The notes below the pieces were generated by a model. That model was not told the DNA's origin, made no database searches, and was given only the letters and a program-made list of their open reading frames with translations. DNA of 64,000 nucleotides from positions 13,625-77,624 of the forward strand of contig JBBIND010000009.1 of assembly GCA_037444075.1 (NCBI GenBank), read 5' to 3'. Shown here one piece after another: positions 10,701 through 18,427 of the stretch; within the stretch, counting starts at the first letter, position 1, and each line of letters begins with the position of its first letter. This DNA comes from JBBIND01 sp037444075 (GTDB taxonomy: Bacteria > Acidobacteriota > Terriglobia > Bryobacterales > Bryobacteraceae). The position numbers and the translations under genes were made by a program.

Positions 10701-11300
10701 AGCTTGAGAAACCGCCTGGAGCGGTTAACGGAGAGGCAACAGGCGGGTCAGCGCGGTCAGGAAGCGCAGGGTCAGGGTGAAGGCGGTAGAGGCTGGCGCG
10801 GCCAGGAGAGCGGACGCGAGGCCGGTGGCGGCCAACGGACCCGCGAGGAGACCGGCGTTCAGGGAGGGTGGCGCACTCCGGGTCCGCGCAGCGACGATTT
10901 TTCGGCCATGAACACCGGCGAGCGCAGAGCCCCCACCGGGGGAGTGGAACCCCGCTTTGGCTCGGCAGCCGATATGGAGAGGTTGTACCGGGAGAGTATT
11001 TCCGACTTGCAGCAACTGCGCGGCCCTCTTTCCGACGACCCGCAGGCCAGCGTGGAACTGCACGAATTGATCCGGCAGATGCAGAGCCTGGATCCGAGCA
11101 GGTTCCCGGGCAATCCGGAGATCCTGGCCCGCATGCACCAACAAGTGCTGCCCATGGTTCAGCAGTTGGAATTGCGCCTCCGCCGAAAGCTGGATGACGA
11201 TGCAGCCGGAGTGGTGCGAAGCGGTGCGCGGGAGGAACCTCCAGCCGGATACGCGGACGCCGTGGCGGAGTATTTCCGCCGCCTGAGCCGCGGCCGTTGA
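7731..11300 (+). CDS. DUF4175-like large membrane protein with glutamine-rich coiled coils
   Basis: 1,189 residues, starting four bases inside the preceding gene. Three N-terminal membrane segments (about residues 20-43, 56-75 and 138-165) are followed by a beta-rich extracytoplasmic region (about 180-490). The last 650 residues are helical and rich in Gln, Arg and Glu, with long predicted coiled coils. Two glycine runs, one near residue 500 and one near 637 (ten glycines), separate the segments. This architecture matches DUF4175 proteins found beside MoxR/DUF58/BatA genes. Function is unknown; the length and coiled coils suggest a structural or tethering role across the envelope. It is the last gene of the operon. 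Confidence 0.78.
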   Translation: MSSLEILGLYVDRLVARLRFAALARGLGITACIALTATVAAVLAANAQAFSRTSLIAGRTALLLALALAVGFGLIWPLLKATRGKAARTVEKKHPEFEQRLITYTETSAVRPEDPFLELLSADTVTLTKAAEPRRIVGGGLIVGWLSSAGAAAAVLVWLILAGPGFWGHGAALLWGASSRTGSSPFYEIVVEPGDRTVRQGATQLVTARLVGFQSQAVKLLAQYRGTTKWEEALMVPEEGTGRHTFLFAGISQTVDYYVASGAVRSRAHTLTVVDLPSVRRIRVSYTYPAWTGLKPASEDPGGDVRAVEGTEVQVAVETDRPLNDGALVLDGGDIELRRGEGNWRHARMTIRKDGSYYIAGRHEGELVRLTDDYFIEALRDEEPLVRIARPGRDARVSPIEEVTVVVQANDDFGLHNLMLHYSVNGGEEQTAPLLSSKGDKEAEGTATIYLEDFKLSPGDVVAVYASARDARVTARTDMYFLEAQPYEREFSQSQQMDSGGGGGGGEGDNAGRISQRQKEIIAATWNQLRDRSPGRQQAQENAKFLTEVQTALRNQARSLAERMGRRELSGTNEEFSSFSKDMLQAAEAMGPAAERLKAGQWQEALPHEQKALQHLLRAESTFRRIQVAFGNRGGGGGGGGGGSARDLESLFDLELDTEMNQYEVGQRAATGEQRNREVDETMQRLQELARRQQELAEQQRRQQQSFQQRWQQEMLRREAEQLQRRLEQLSRGGSQQQSSSQAQGQPSQSGSSSATAGRAQSGQQRQQTDPRIEQALRRLQEATQDMRRAGDRQEGAGQMETRRAADRLREASELMRGMRQQQSADSLDDVLRQAEAMAEQQRQLAERMSRTFGAQAQAGGPPNAVPALTPEQIKQSREMATERQRMVEDLERLERDMKSSARDLSSSQRTASARLREALGDLQQQELALRMRYNAELLRRGMGALASQRERPITEGLENLRDQLRQAQAALGRTPAGQEDARQTLAQLESLRNRLERLTERQQAGQRGQEAQGQGEGGRGWRGQESGREAGGGQRTREETGVQGGWRTPGPRSDDFSAMNTGERRAPTGGVEPRFGSAADMERLYRESISDLQQLRGPLSDDPQASVELHELIRQMQSLDPSRFPGNPEILARMHQQVLPMVQQLELRLRRKLDDDAAGVVRSGAREEPPAGYADAVAEYFRRLSRGR

Positions 11301-11387
11301 CACAGACCTGACGCGTACCAAGGGATTCGCCAGGAGACTGAGTTCGGCCGCTCGACGTTCGGGCGGGCGGCCGGTCGAAACTCCTGG

Positions 11388-11417
11388 TTGAGAGAAGCCA
11401 TGGGCGCGGTTTAATCT
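11388..11417 (+). promoter_or_regulatory. Candidate sigma70-type promoter for the acyl-CoA dehydrogenase/ETF operon
   Basis: TTGAGA at 11388-11393 and TAATCT at 11412-11417 are separated by 18 bases. This would give a leader of about 57 nt before the ATG at 11481. The -35 box matches well and the -10 box only weakly. The 180-base gap marks the boundary between two transcription units and contains an inverted repeat GGCCGC/GCGGCC upstream that could close the previous operon. Confidence 0.4.
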
Positions 11418-11480
11418 AGAGTTTTGGCCCTGCGGCCGGTGGGGCGGCCGCTCCCGCCTAGTTCGAAAGGAAAATCAGCC

Positions 11481-13709
11481 ATGTCTGAAGCTGTTCCGAA
11501 CCTTCAGTCCGAAACCCTGCGCACTCTGCCCGGCGATGACGTGCGGCAGATCATGTGGCGCTACGCGGATCGGTTCGATCTGCAAATGATGGTGCAGTCC
11601 GTGCGGAGCGTCGCTCGCGGCCCGGTGGCCAAACTGGTCGCCGAAGGCGCGCGGAACTCGCACGACTGGACGCCGCGCAAAGCAGCCATGCTGAAGGAGT
11701 TCGACAACTGCGGCCTGACGTCTTTGTTCATGGAGCCGTCACAGGGCGGCTACATCGAAGGCCCCAAGAACCTGGCTCTGGCGCTGGCTGCGTTCGAACT
11801 GGCTTGGGTGGACGCCGGCGCGGCCACGTGCAGCCTGGCTACGTTTCTGGCGTTGGCTCCCATCCACGAGCGCGGGACACCGGAGCAGCGCGACCGTTAC
11901 ATGGGCCTCGCCGTTCCTCCCGCCGACGGCAGCGAGCCGTGGCGTGGCGCTTTTTGCTTAACGGAACCACTGCCTTACGTGGGCGTCGAGACCGGCTTGC
12001 TGAGCGGCAAACTCAGAATCAGCAGTTGGGAGGAAGGCGCCGAGCCGGTACTGGAGATCAACAAGCGCGGCCGTTTCATCACCGGCATGGGTTTTGCCAA
12101 GTTCGTCACGGCAGCCGTGGAATCCGAGGACCCGCGCATCAAGGGTACCTGCATGGTGATCCTTGAAGAGGACGACGAAGGGCTCTTTGACCGCGGACCG
12201 GCGACTAGAAAGCTGGTGCACCAGCTCTCCTCCACGAGTGACCCTGTCTTCAAGATGCGCGTGTCCGCCAGCCGCATCATCGGCGGCTATACGGTCAAGG
12301 ATGGCGTGATCATCCCCAACTACAGTCACGGCGAAGTCATCGAAGCGGTGTTCCGGCGCACTCGCGTGACGGTAGGTGTAATGACCGCCGCTAAGCTGAT
12401 ATCCGCCGTCGAGCCGCTCATACGCTACCATCGCGACCGTTTCCGCGGTGGCGAGGCTGTTCTGCCCGGGTCGCCACGCTATGAGTTGGGGTTGCAGCAG
12501 CGCGAAGACGTGCTGCACCGCCTGCTGAGCATCTGGGCCACGGGCGAGGCGGCAGCTTCGCTGGGCTTTGAAGCCGCGCGGATTTTTGACGACCTCGATC
12601 CACTCGAAAAGCAGAAGGACGAATTGCTCGCCGAACAGGGCGTGCGCGGCGGCACAGCGGCGTTCAAGGCGCTGCGGAAGAAACAGAAGGAAGCGCTGGA
12701 GTACCTGGAACTGAGCGCCCGGCCCGAATCTGAGCGCGACGCCGCGAGGTTGGAGGAGTTGAGCTCCGATACGCTGGTGCGTTTCCTGGTGCTGGACGGG
12801 CTGGCGAACGTGCTCTGTCCGGCGGCCAAACTGTGGAACACGGGCCACGGCGCCAACGTCATGCGCGAAGCCGTCAGCCTGATGGGCGGCTACGGCATCA
12901 CTGAGGACTGCCCCGGCTTCCTCGGCCACAAGTGGATGGACGCGCAGCTGGAGGCCACCTACGAGGGCCCCGAGGCGGTGCAGCGCCGGCAGCTTTCGGT
13001 CACCATGACCAACGAGGTATTCCTGGCGCAGTACCGCGGCTGGATCCGGCAGATGCGGCAGATTGCTTCGCAGCGCCCCGGGACGGGAGCCTGCGCCTTG
13101 GCGAGCGCCATGCAGATGTGGCTGTGGACGCTGCTGCACTTGCAGAAAGCCACGGATGCGGAGGGCGCCAGGCTTTACCAGGGTTCACGCCAGGGAGTTA
13201 CGTTCCCTCTGGCGGACGCGCTTTGCTGGCTCCTGGCAGCCCGTTCGATGGTGCTCGACGTCGTCGAACTGGAAGCCAAAGGTGCTGAACATCCGGTGCT
13301 CGCCGAGGGACTCGAAGGTCTCGTGAATTTCTACTCGGACCTGTGCCATATCCAGACGGCTCGCGCCGCCGGAGAAGTGGGACGTGTGTGCGCTGAACTC
13401 GTTTTCGGCTATAACCGGCACCCGGCTTGGGACGACCCGGCTTACCCCGGCTGCTACCGCGAAAACGAACTGGAAGCCATCGAAAGCCTGGTTCCCGGAA
13501 TGACCGGCTTTGCGACGGACGTCGTGGATGCCGCGGGCGGCCATCCTGTGAAAGCAGGCCCTTGCGTCTGCGTCGAGCACATGGAAGACTTCTCCCGGTT
13601 GCGCGCCCGGCTGGACTGCTGCCTCACCGGCGCTTATCTGGCCAAGGATCGAGCGGCTGCCGCGCTGACTCGCGTCATGATACCCGCCGCATTGGATTAT
13701 CCGGCATGA
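11481..13709 (+). CDS. Large acyl-CoA dehydrogenase-family flavoprotein
   Basis: 742 residues from the ATG at 11481, preceded by GAAAGGAAAA; an in-frame start 57 bases earlier has no ribosome site. The central region follows the acyl-CoA dehydrogenase plan, with a conserved GGYGITEDCPGFLGHKW stretch and a YEGPEAVQRRQ segment whose glutamate matches the usual catalytic base. The protein is about twice the standard 380-residue length: it has an N-terminal extension, an insertion at about 390-440, and a 200-residue helical C-terminal domain. It is likely FAD-dependent, oxidising an acyl-CoA thioester and passing electrons to the ETF encoded two genes downstream. The substrate cannot be read from sequence. 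It overlaps the ETF-QO start by four bases. Confidence 0.88.
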   Translation: MSEAVPNLQSETLRTLPGDDVRQIMWRYADRFDLQMMVQSVRSVARGPVAKLVAEGARNSHDWTPRKAAMLKEFDNCGLTSLFMEPSQGGYIEGPKNLALALAAFELAWVDAGAATCSLATFLALAPIHERGTPEQRDRYMGLAVPPADGSEPWRGAFCLTEPLPYVGVETGLLSGKLRISSWEEGAEPVLEINKRGRFITGMGFAKFVTAAVESEDPRIKGTCMVILEEDDEGLFDRGPATRKLVHQLSSTSDPVFKMRVSASRIIGGYTVKDGVIIPNYSHGEVIEAVFRRTRVTVGVMTAAKLISAVEPLIRYHRDRFRGGEAVLPGSPRYELGLQQREDVLHRLLSIWATGEAAASLGFEAARIFDDLDPLEKQKDELLAEQGVRGGTAAFKALRKKQKEALEYLELSARPESERDAARLEELSSDTLVRFLVLDGLANVLCPAAKLWNTGHGANVMREAVSLMGGYGITEDCPGFLGHKWMDAQLEATYEGPEAVQRRQLSVTMTNEVFLAQYRGWIRQMRQIASQRPGTGACALASAMQMWLWTLLHLQKATDAEGARLYQGSRQGVTFPLADALCWLLAARSMVLDVVELEAKGAEHPVLAEGLEGLVNFYSDLCHIQTARAAGEVGRVCAELVFGYNRHPAWDDPAYPGCYRENELEAIESLVPGMTGFATDVVDAAGGHPVKAGPCVCVEHMEDFSRLRARLDCCLTGAYLAKDRAAAALTRVMIPAALDYPA

Positions 13710-15526
13710 GCACGGAACCGGCGGACCGTCCCAGCATGGACGTGGATGTGGTCTGCGTGGGTTTCGGTCCCGCCACCGGAGGGTTCCTGACCACGCTGGC
13801 GCGCAGGGTTGCGCCCGAGGACGGCGGCGCTCCGCTGGAAAGCCGCGTGATGCCGGGCCTGCCCTTGCAGGTGATTTGCTATGAGCGCGCCGACGACATC
13901 GGATTCGGTGTCTCCGGCGTGGTCACGCGCGCCCGCGGTATCCGCGCCAGCTTTCCCGCGCTGGACCCGGCGGAAATCCCCATGGCTGCGCCCGTGGGCG
14001 AGGAGAAGGTGTTGTACCTGCTGGACCCTCACGGCGCCAGCCGGCGCAGCGCGGCTCTGGCCTCCGCCGACAAGCTGATCCGGGCAGCCCGTGCGGTGCT
14101 CCCTTACGAGCACATGGCGCTCGAATTGCCCTTCACTCCTGAGTTCCTGCACAAGCGCGGAGGGCTGGTGCTCTCCATCGGCCAATTCAACCAGTGGGTT
14201 GGGCAGCAGTTGATGATGACCGGAGCCGTGCAAGTGTGGCCCGCCTCGCCTGTGGCCGAACCGCTCTTTGAAGAGACGGGTGTGGCTGGTGTCCGGCTGG
14301 CGGACCAGCCTTCACTGCCGGGCATGGACGTGCGCGCCGCGCTGACAGTGGTCGGCGACGGGCCCGTGGGCGGCGTCGGCCGAAAGCTGGATGAGAAGTT
14401 CGGATTGCCGGAAGGGAACGCGCGCCACGAATGGGCCGTGGGCATGAAGATGGTGGTGGAGTTGCCCGAAGGCGTCGACTTGAAACCGGGCACGGTTCTG
14501 CACACGCTCGGCTACCCGGAGCCTGAGATCTTCGGCTTCTTCTACGTCCATCCTGACAACGTAGCCTCGGTAGGAATTTTTGTGCCGAGTTGGCTGGAAA
14601 GTCCCGTCCGGACAGCCTATCGCTACTTGCAGCACTACATCCAGCATCCTTACCTCTGGCGTTACCTCAAAGGCGGGAAATTGCGCAGTTGGGGCGCCAA
14701 GTCCATCGAGGAATCAGGACGCCGTGGCGAACCACGCCTGGCCGGGAATGGCTACGCCCGCATAGGAGAGGGCTCAGGGAGCACCAACGTGCTCACCGGC
14801 TCCGGTGTGGACGAAGCCTGGACTACCGGGGTGCTGCTGGCCGAAGGAGTCATCGAAATCCTCGAGCGGGGCGAGCCATTCACAGCCGGGAATTTGGAAA
14901 GAGCCTACGTCGCCCGCCGGCGAGCCAGCCGTCTCGAGCAGGAAAGCCGTCAGGCGGAGAAAGCTCGCGATGGTTTCCATCGTGGTTTTGTCAGAGGCTT
15001 GGCGGGCATGGCCCTGGCGGGACTCACGGGCGGGCGCATGTGGATGCCCGGCAAGCACCTTCCTCCGCAGGCTCGTTTCAAGACCGCCGAGGAGTTCTTC
15101 GCGGGGCGCATTAGCCGGGAGGAAATCCAAAAGATCCGGCAGGATTGCGCCCGGCGAGGCAAGCCGCTCCACGACGCGCTGATGGAGCGCGTCGGCTGGC
15201 CGCCCATTCCTTACGATGGGCAGTTGCTGGTGAGCCACCAGGATGCTTTGCTGATGGGCGGCAAGGTTCAGGCGCCGTCAGGACTGCCGGACCACGTTGT
15301 CTTCCTGTACCCGAACCTCTGCGAAACCTGTGGCACGCGTGTCTGCGTGGAGATTTGCTCCGGCGAAGCCATCCACCCGGGCGAGGCGGGAATGCCGGTC
15401 TTTGACCGCGAAAAATGCGTGCATTGCGGAGCTTGCCTGTGGAACTGCTCCGTGGAAACGCCCGAGGGAACCACGAACATTGACTTCCGGCCGGGTCCCG
15501 GCGGTCTTCATTCTGCCGAAAACTAG
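13706..15526 (+). CDS. ETF-quinone oxidoreductase-like flavoprotein with C-terminal eight-cysteine ferredoxin domain (FixC/FixX-like fusion)
   Basis: 606 residues from the ATG at 13706 (ATGA overlap). The N-terminus has a dinucleotide-binding strand with GFGPATGG. The body resembles FixC/ETF-QO. The C-terminal 80 residues carry two cysteine groups, CETCGTRVCVEIC and CVHCGACLWNC, making eight cysteines. Ordinary ETF-QO has one [4Fe-4S] cluster with four cysteines, so this protein may hold two clusters. Its expected role is to accept electrons from the adjacent EtfAB and reduce membrane quinone. An alanine/glycine-rich hydrophobic helix (about residues 430-445) could contact the membrane. Confidence 0.88.
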   Translation: MSTEPADRPSMDVDVVCVGFGPATGGFLTTLARRVAPEDGGAPLESRVMPGLPLQVICYERADDIGFGVSGVVTRARGIRASFPALDPAEIPMAAPVGEEKVLYLLDPHGASRRSAALASADKLIRAARAVLPYEHMALELPFTPEFLHKRGGLVLSIGQFNQWVGQQLMMTGAVQVWPASPVAEPLFEETGVAGVRLADQPSLPGMDVRAALTVVGDGPVGGVGRKLDEKFGLPEGNARHEWAVGMKMVVELPEGVDLKPGTVLHTLGYPEPEIFGFFYVHPDNVASVGIFVPSWLESPVRTAYRYLQHYIQHPYLWRYLKGGKLRSWGAKSIEESGRRGEPRLAGNGYARIGEGSGSTNVLTGSGVDEAWTTGVLLAEGVIEILERGEPFTAGNLERAYVARRRASRLEQESRQAEKARDGFHRGFVRGLAGMALAGLTGGRMWMPGKHLPPQARFKTAEEFFAGRISREEIQKIRQDCARRGKPLHDALMERVGWPPIPYDGQLLVSHQDALLMGGKVQAPSGLPDHVVFLYPNLCETCGTRVCVEICSGEAIHPGEAGMPVFDREKCVHCGACLWNCSVETPEGTTNIDFRPGPGGLHSAEN

Positions 15527-15541
15527 AAAGGTATCGAGTTT

Positions 15542-16351
15542 ATGAGTACTGGCTATCAGATCGTTGTTCTGAGCGGTCTGGCTCCAGACCCCCTGCAAAC
15601 ACTGGAACCGGTGACGGGTGCTTCCGGGCCCGCGCTAAAGAACGAAATGATGCTGCCCGCCGTGTTGGACCCTTGGGCCTCACACGCTCTCTACGAGGCT
15701 GCCCACCTGGCCGGGAAGGCCCCGGGCAGCAAGGTCTGGCTGGTGAGCCTTGCGCCGAAGGCAAAGTTACAGCAGGTCATGATGACCATCGCGCAGAAGG
15801 CGCCCTTCGAATTGGTGGCGCTGGACTGCCCGGCGGGCGGGTTTACGGATTCCGCCGAGGCCGCTGCCGCTCTGGCCTCCGCGGTGGAAGCGCTCCCCGG
15901 GTTGGACCGCAGCCGGTTGCTCGTGTTCGGCGGTTGGGAGTCCGCCACGCGCGGAGCGGGCGCGACGCTTCAGATGGCCGGCGAACAGCTGGGCATTATG
16001 GACCAGTTCCAGGGCGTTGATTTGCTCGAATTTCAGGCGGATGGATCGATGCGAGTGCTGGAGCGGGTGGAAGGCGGCCGCCAACAGGTTTCGCTGTGCG
16101 CCGGTCCGCCTGCCCTGTTCGGTTGGGCCACCGGCACGCTGCCTGAGCCCCCGAACCAGCCTCAGCTTGGCATGGCCAACATGCGAGCCATCATGCCAGC
16201 GCTGCAGAAGGCGAAGCCCGTGCAGGTAGGGGCTGCCGGCGTGACGTACCACAGCGTCAGCCTGCCTCGCCAGCAGCGCGAAACGAGAATCGCCAAAGAC
16301 ATGCCGCCGGCCGAGATTGCCCGCGAGATCGTGGATTGGATCAAGGGGTGA
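15542..16351 (+). CDS. etfB: Electron transfer flavoprotein, beta subunit
   Basis: 269 residues with a GAAAGGTATCGAG leader. It follows the EtfB plan: N-terminal MSTGYQIVVLSG, the DPWASHALYEAAHLA segment that replaces the usual NPxDxxAxExA motif, and an adenine-nucleotide-domain strand. The C-terminal LPRQQRETRI corresponds to the recognition-loop/AMP-binding area of EtfB, here shortened. It pairs with EtfA downstream; the likely start of etfA lies just after this stop. It is somewhat divergent from the mitochondrial-type family but clearly of the ETF fold. Confidence 0.85.
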   Translation: MSTGYQIVVLSGLAPDPLQTLEPVTGASGPALKNEMMLPAVLDPWASHALYEAAHLAGKAPGSKVWLVSLAPKAKLQQVMMTIAQKAPFELVALDCPAGGFTDSAEAAAALASAVEALPGLDRSRLLVFGGWESATRGAGATLQMAGEQLGIMDQFQGVDLLEFQADGSMRVLERVEGGRQQVSLCAGPPALFGWATGTLPEPPNQPQLGMANMRAIMPALQKAKPVQVGAAGVTYHSVSLPRQQRETRIAKDMPPAEIAREIVDWIKG

Positions 16352-16356
16352 ACGCC

Positions 16357-17391
16357 ATGGAAAAGATCCTGTTGCTGCTGCACACCAATGAAGACGGGGC
16401 GTTGCCCAAAGCTGCTCTGGAGGCGGTCACCGCGGCCAAGCGCCTGGTGGAGGCCTTGCCGGGAAGTTCGTTAACGCTGGGCCTGGTCGGAAGCGAGATT
16501 CAGGAAGCGGCGAACGCCGTGGCCAACTGCGGAGCTGCGCGCATTCTGGGCGTGGCTGGCGAGGCCTTCGCCACGGCGCGCTATGCCACCGACGCGGCTG
16601 CCGCTGAGGCCATCGCGCGCGCCGCGCAGGCGTCGCTGATTATGGCGCCTGGCACCAGCCGCTGGAGCCGGGTTCTGGCGGGCGTGGCGCAGAGGCTGGG
16701 CGGCAAGGTCGATACGCACGTCGTTTCTGTCGCCGTCGAGAACGGAGCGCCCGCGATTCGCCGCTGGTACTACCGCCAGCGCATGGAGGCGCTCACCTCG
16801 CGCACGGATCGGCCTTGGGTAATCGCGTTGGACGCGGGTGCGCAGCCGGCATGGACCGGCGACTCTGCTCCGGCGTCGGTCGAGATGCTGACCGTGGAAA
16901 CGCCTGAGGCGATGTCGCGCACAACGGTCACCGGGTTCCAGGCGCCGGAAACGGGCGGACAGACGATTCGTCCGGATGCTGCCCTGTTGTTTGTTGCAGG
17001 AGCGGGCTGGACCAAGAAGCAACCTGACGGGGACGTGCACGCTTCGGAGGCCGCGGACCTGATCCTGGGCTTCCTCCGCCAGACGAAAGCTTCTCTAGGC
17101 AGCACGAAGTCCCTGGTCGATCTGAGCGGCGAGGGTCAGGCGGTGCTGCCATTCCTGACACACCTGCACCAGGTGGGTCAGACAGGCGCTACGCCGCGGC
17201 ACCCCAAAGGGCTGGCCACCTGCTGCCACGGCGAGGAGCCCCACGTGGTGGGCTGGCGCTTTATCAACGAGCGGCGTGCTGTGAATCTTGACGCCAACTG
17301 CGGTTGGGCTCGTGGCAAAGCCGATGTGCTCTACGTGGCGGACGCTTTTGAAGTGATCCGCGCCATCCGCGCCCTGCTGAATGAAGGGTAA
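16357..17391 (+). CDS. etfA: Electron transfer flavoprotein, alpha subunit (divergent FAD domain)
   Basis: 344 residues from the ATG at 16357, which has AAGGGGTG six bases upstream; a GTG at 16348 overlapping the etfB stop is the alternative. The N-terminal domain is ETF-like. In the C-terminal FAD domain HQVGQTG is kept, but the usual SGAIQH motif is replaced by a cysteine-containing GLATCCHGEEPHVVGWRF stretch. FAD binding may therefore differ from the classical type. As the last gene of the operon it is followed directly by a terminator-like hairpin. The role inferred from context is electron transfer between the acyl-CoA dehydrogenase and the ETF-QO. Confidence 0.82.
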   Translation: MEKILLLLHTNEDGALPKAALEAVTAAKRLVEALPGSSLTLGLVGSEIQEAANAVANCGAARILGVAGEAFATARYATDAAAAEAIARAAQASLIMAPGTSRWSRVLAGVAQRLGGKVDTHVVSVAVENGAPAIRRWYYRQRMEALTSRTDRPWVIALDAGAQPAWTGDSAPASVEMLTVETPEAMSRTTVTGFQAPETGGQTIRPDAALLFVAGAGWTKKQPDGDVHASEAADLILGFLRQTKASLGSTKSLVDLSGEGQAVLPFLTHLHQVGQTGATPRHPKGLATCCHGEEPHVVGWRFINERRAVNLDANCGWARGKADVLYVADAFEVIRAIRALLNEG

Positions 17392-17420
17392 ACCCTCCGA
17401 AAATCGTTTTTTCGGGGGGT
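17392..17420 (+). terminator. Hairpin after etfA
   Basis: ACCCTCCGAAAA pairs with TTTTTCGGGGGGT (12 bp with one G-T pair) around a short loop starting one base after the etfA stop. The 3' arm itself contains the run of T; no further T tract follows. It separates the ETF operon from the aldo/keto reductase gene. Confidence 0.6.
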
Positions 17421-17450
17421 GTGCGATTGCGCTCGGGAGCACCCAATCGG

Positions 17451-17456
17451 TAAAAT
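17451..17456 (+). promoter_or_regulatory. TAAAAT -10 element seven bases before a GTG start
   Basis: TAAAAT is followed by seven bases and then the GTG at 17464. Transcription from this box would begin at or within one base of the start codon, giving a leaderless mRNA. No good -35 box is present (TTGCGC at 17427 with an 18-base spacer is the best). Confidence 0.4.
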
Positions 17457-17463
17457 ACCCCTT

Positions 17464-18405
17464 GTGAGGGTTTTCACGCGGCGTGATTTCGCCCGGACGG
17501 TAGCCGCCTCAACCCTTGCCGCCGTTACTCTCCCAGGATCTTCGGGAATCCCGGTGCGCCAGTTGGGCAACACCGGTTTTCAGGCGGGGATTCTCGGTTT
17601 GGGCGCCCAGCACCTGGGCGATTTCAATGTCGAACAGAGCGTGGCGGATCGGGTGATCGGCGAAGGGCTCGAGCGGGGATTGAATTACATCGATACGGCC
17701 CCGCCGTATAACCTCTCCGAGGAACGTGTCGGCCGCGCGCTCGAAGGCAAGCGGGACAAGGTCTTTTTGGTGAGTAAGGTCCAGACGTCCGCGCGGGGAG
17801 ATGCTCTGTACCAGATACGGGACAGCTTGAGAAAGCTGCGGACCGACTATCTGGATTGCGTGCACATCCATAACATCAGCCGCGATGACCGTTTCCCCAG
17901 TCTCGATCAGGTGCTGGCTAACAACGGCACGCTGGGGGCGTTGCGCGAAGCCAAGAAGCAGGGCATGATCCGGCACATCGGCTGCACGAGCCATCTGCGT
18001 CCGGCCAGAGTGCTGCCGGCGTTTGCAACCGGGGAAATTGAGCTGTTCATGTGCACCCTGAATTTCGTCGAACGCCACATCTATGCGTTCGAAGAGAAGG
18101 TGCTCCCCGAAGCCCGGCGCCGCAATATCGGCGTCATCGGGATGAAAGTTCTGGGCGGGCCCGTGAACGGTCCGGGCGCCCGTCTTGCCGGCCCTGAGGA
18201 CTACGAGGCAGCCTTGCGCTACGTCTGGAGTCTGCCGGGCGTGGCGGTGGCTATTATTGGTCTCCGCGACCCAAAGGAACTGCGCCAGGCATTGGACGCG
18301 GCGCAGCGTTTTCAGCCGTTCAGTTCCGAACAGTTGGCGTCACTAGCCGGGCGCGGCCGGCGAATGGCTACCGATTGGGGACCGCTGCGCGGCCCGGTGG
18401 CTTAA
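17464..18405 (+). CDS. Tat-exported aldo/keto reductase
   Basis: 313 residues from the GTG at 17464. The N-terminus carries a twin-arginine signal, FTRRDFARTVAAS followed by a short hydrophobic core, so the protein is likely exported folded. The mature part is a TIM-barrel aldo/keto reductase. The catalytic set is recognisable: Asp and Tyr in DTAPPYNLSEE, Lys in FLVSK, and His in DCVHIHN. NAD(P)H-type binding is indicated by the C-terminal GLRDPKELRQA region. Acidobacteria carry many such exported oxidoreductases of unknown substrate. It stands alone between the ETF operon and the transhydrogenase genes. Confidence 0.9.
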   Translation: MRVFTRRDFARTVAASTLAAVTLPGSSGIPVRQLGNTGFQAGILGLGAQHLGDFNVEQSVADRVIGEGLERGLNYIDTAPPYNLSEERVGRALEGKRDKVFLVSKVQTSARGDALYQIRDSLRKLRTDYLDCVHIHNISRDDRFPSLDQVLANNGTLGALREAKKQGMIRHIGCTSHLRPARVLPAFATGEIELFMCTLNFVERHIYAFEEKVLPEARRRNIGVIGMKVLGGPVNGPGARLAGPEDYEAALRYVWSLPGVAVAIIGLRDPKELRQALDAAQRFQPFSSEQLASLAGRGRRMATDWGPLRGPVA

Positions 18406-18427
18406 TTTTTCAAGCGAGGAAAATGGA

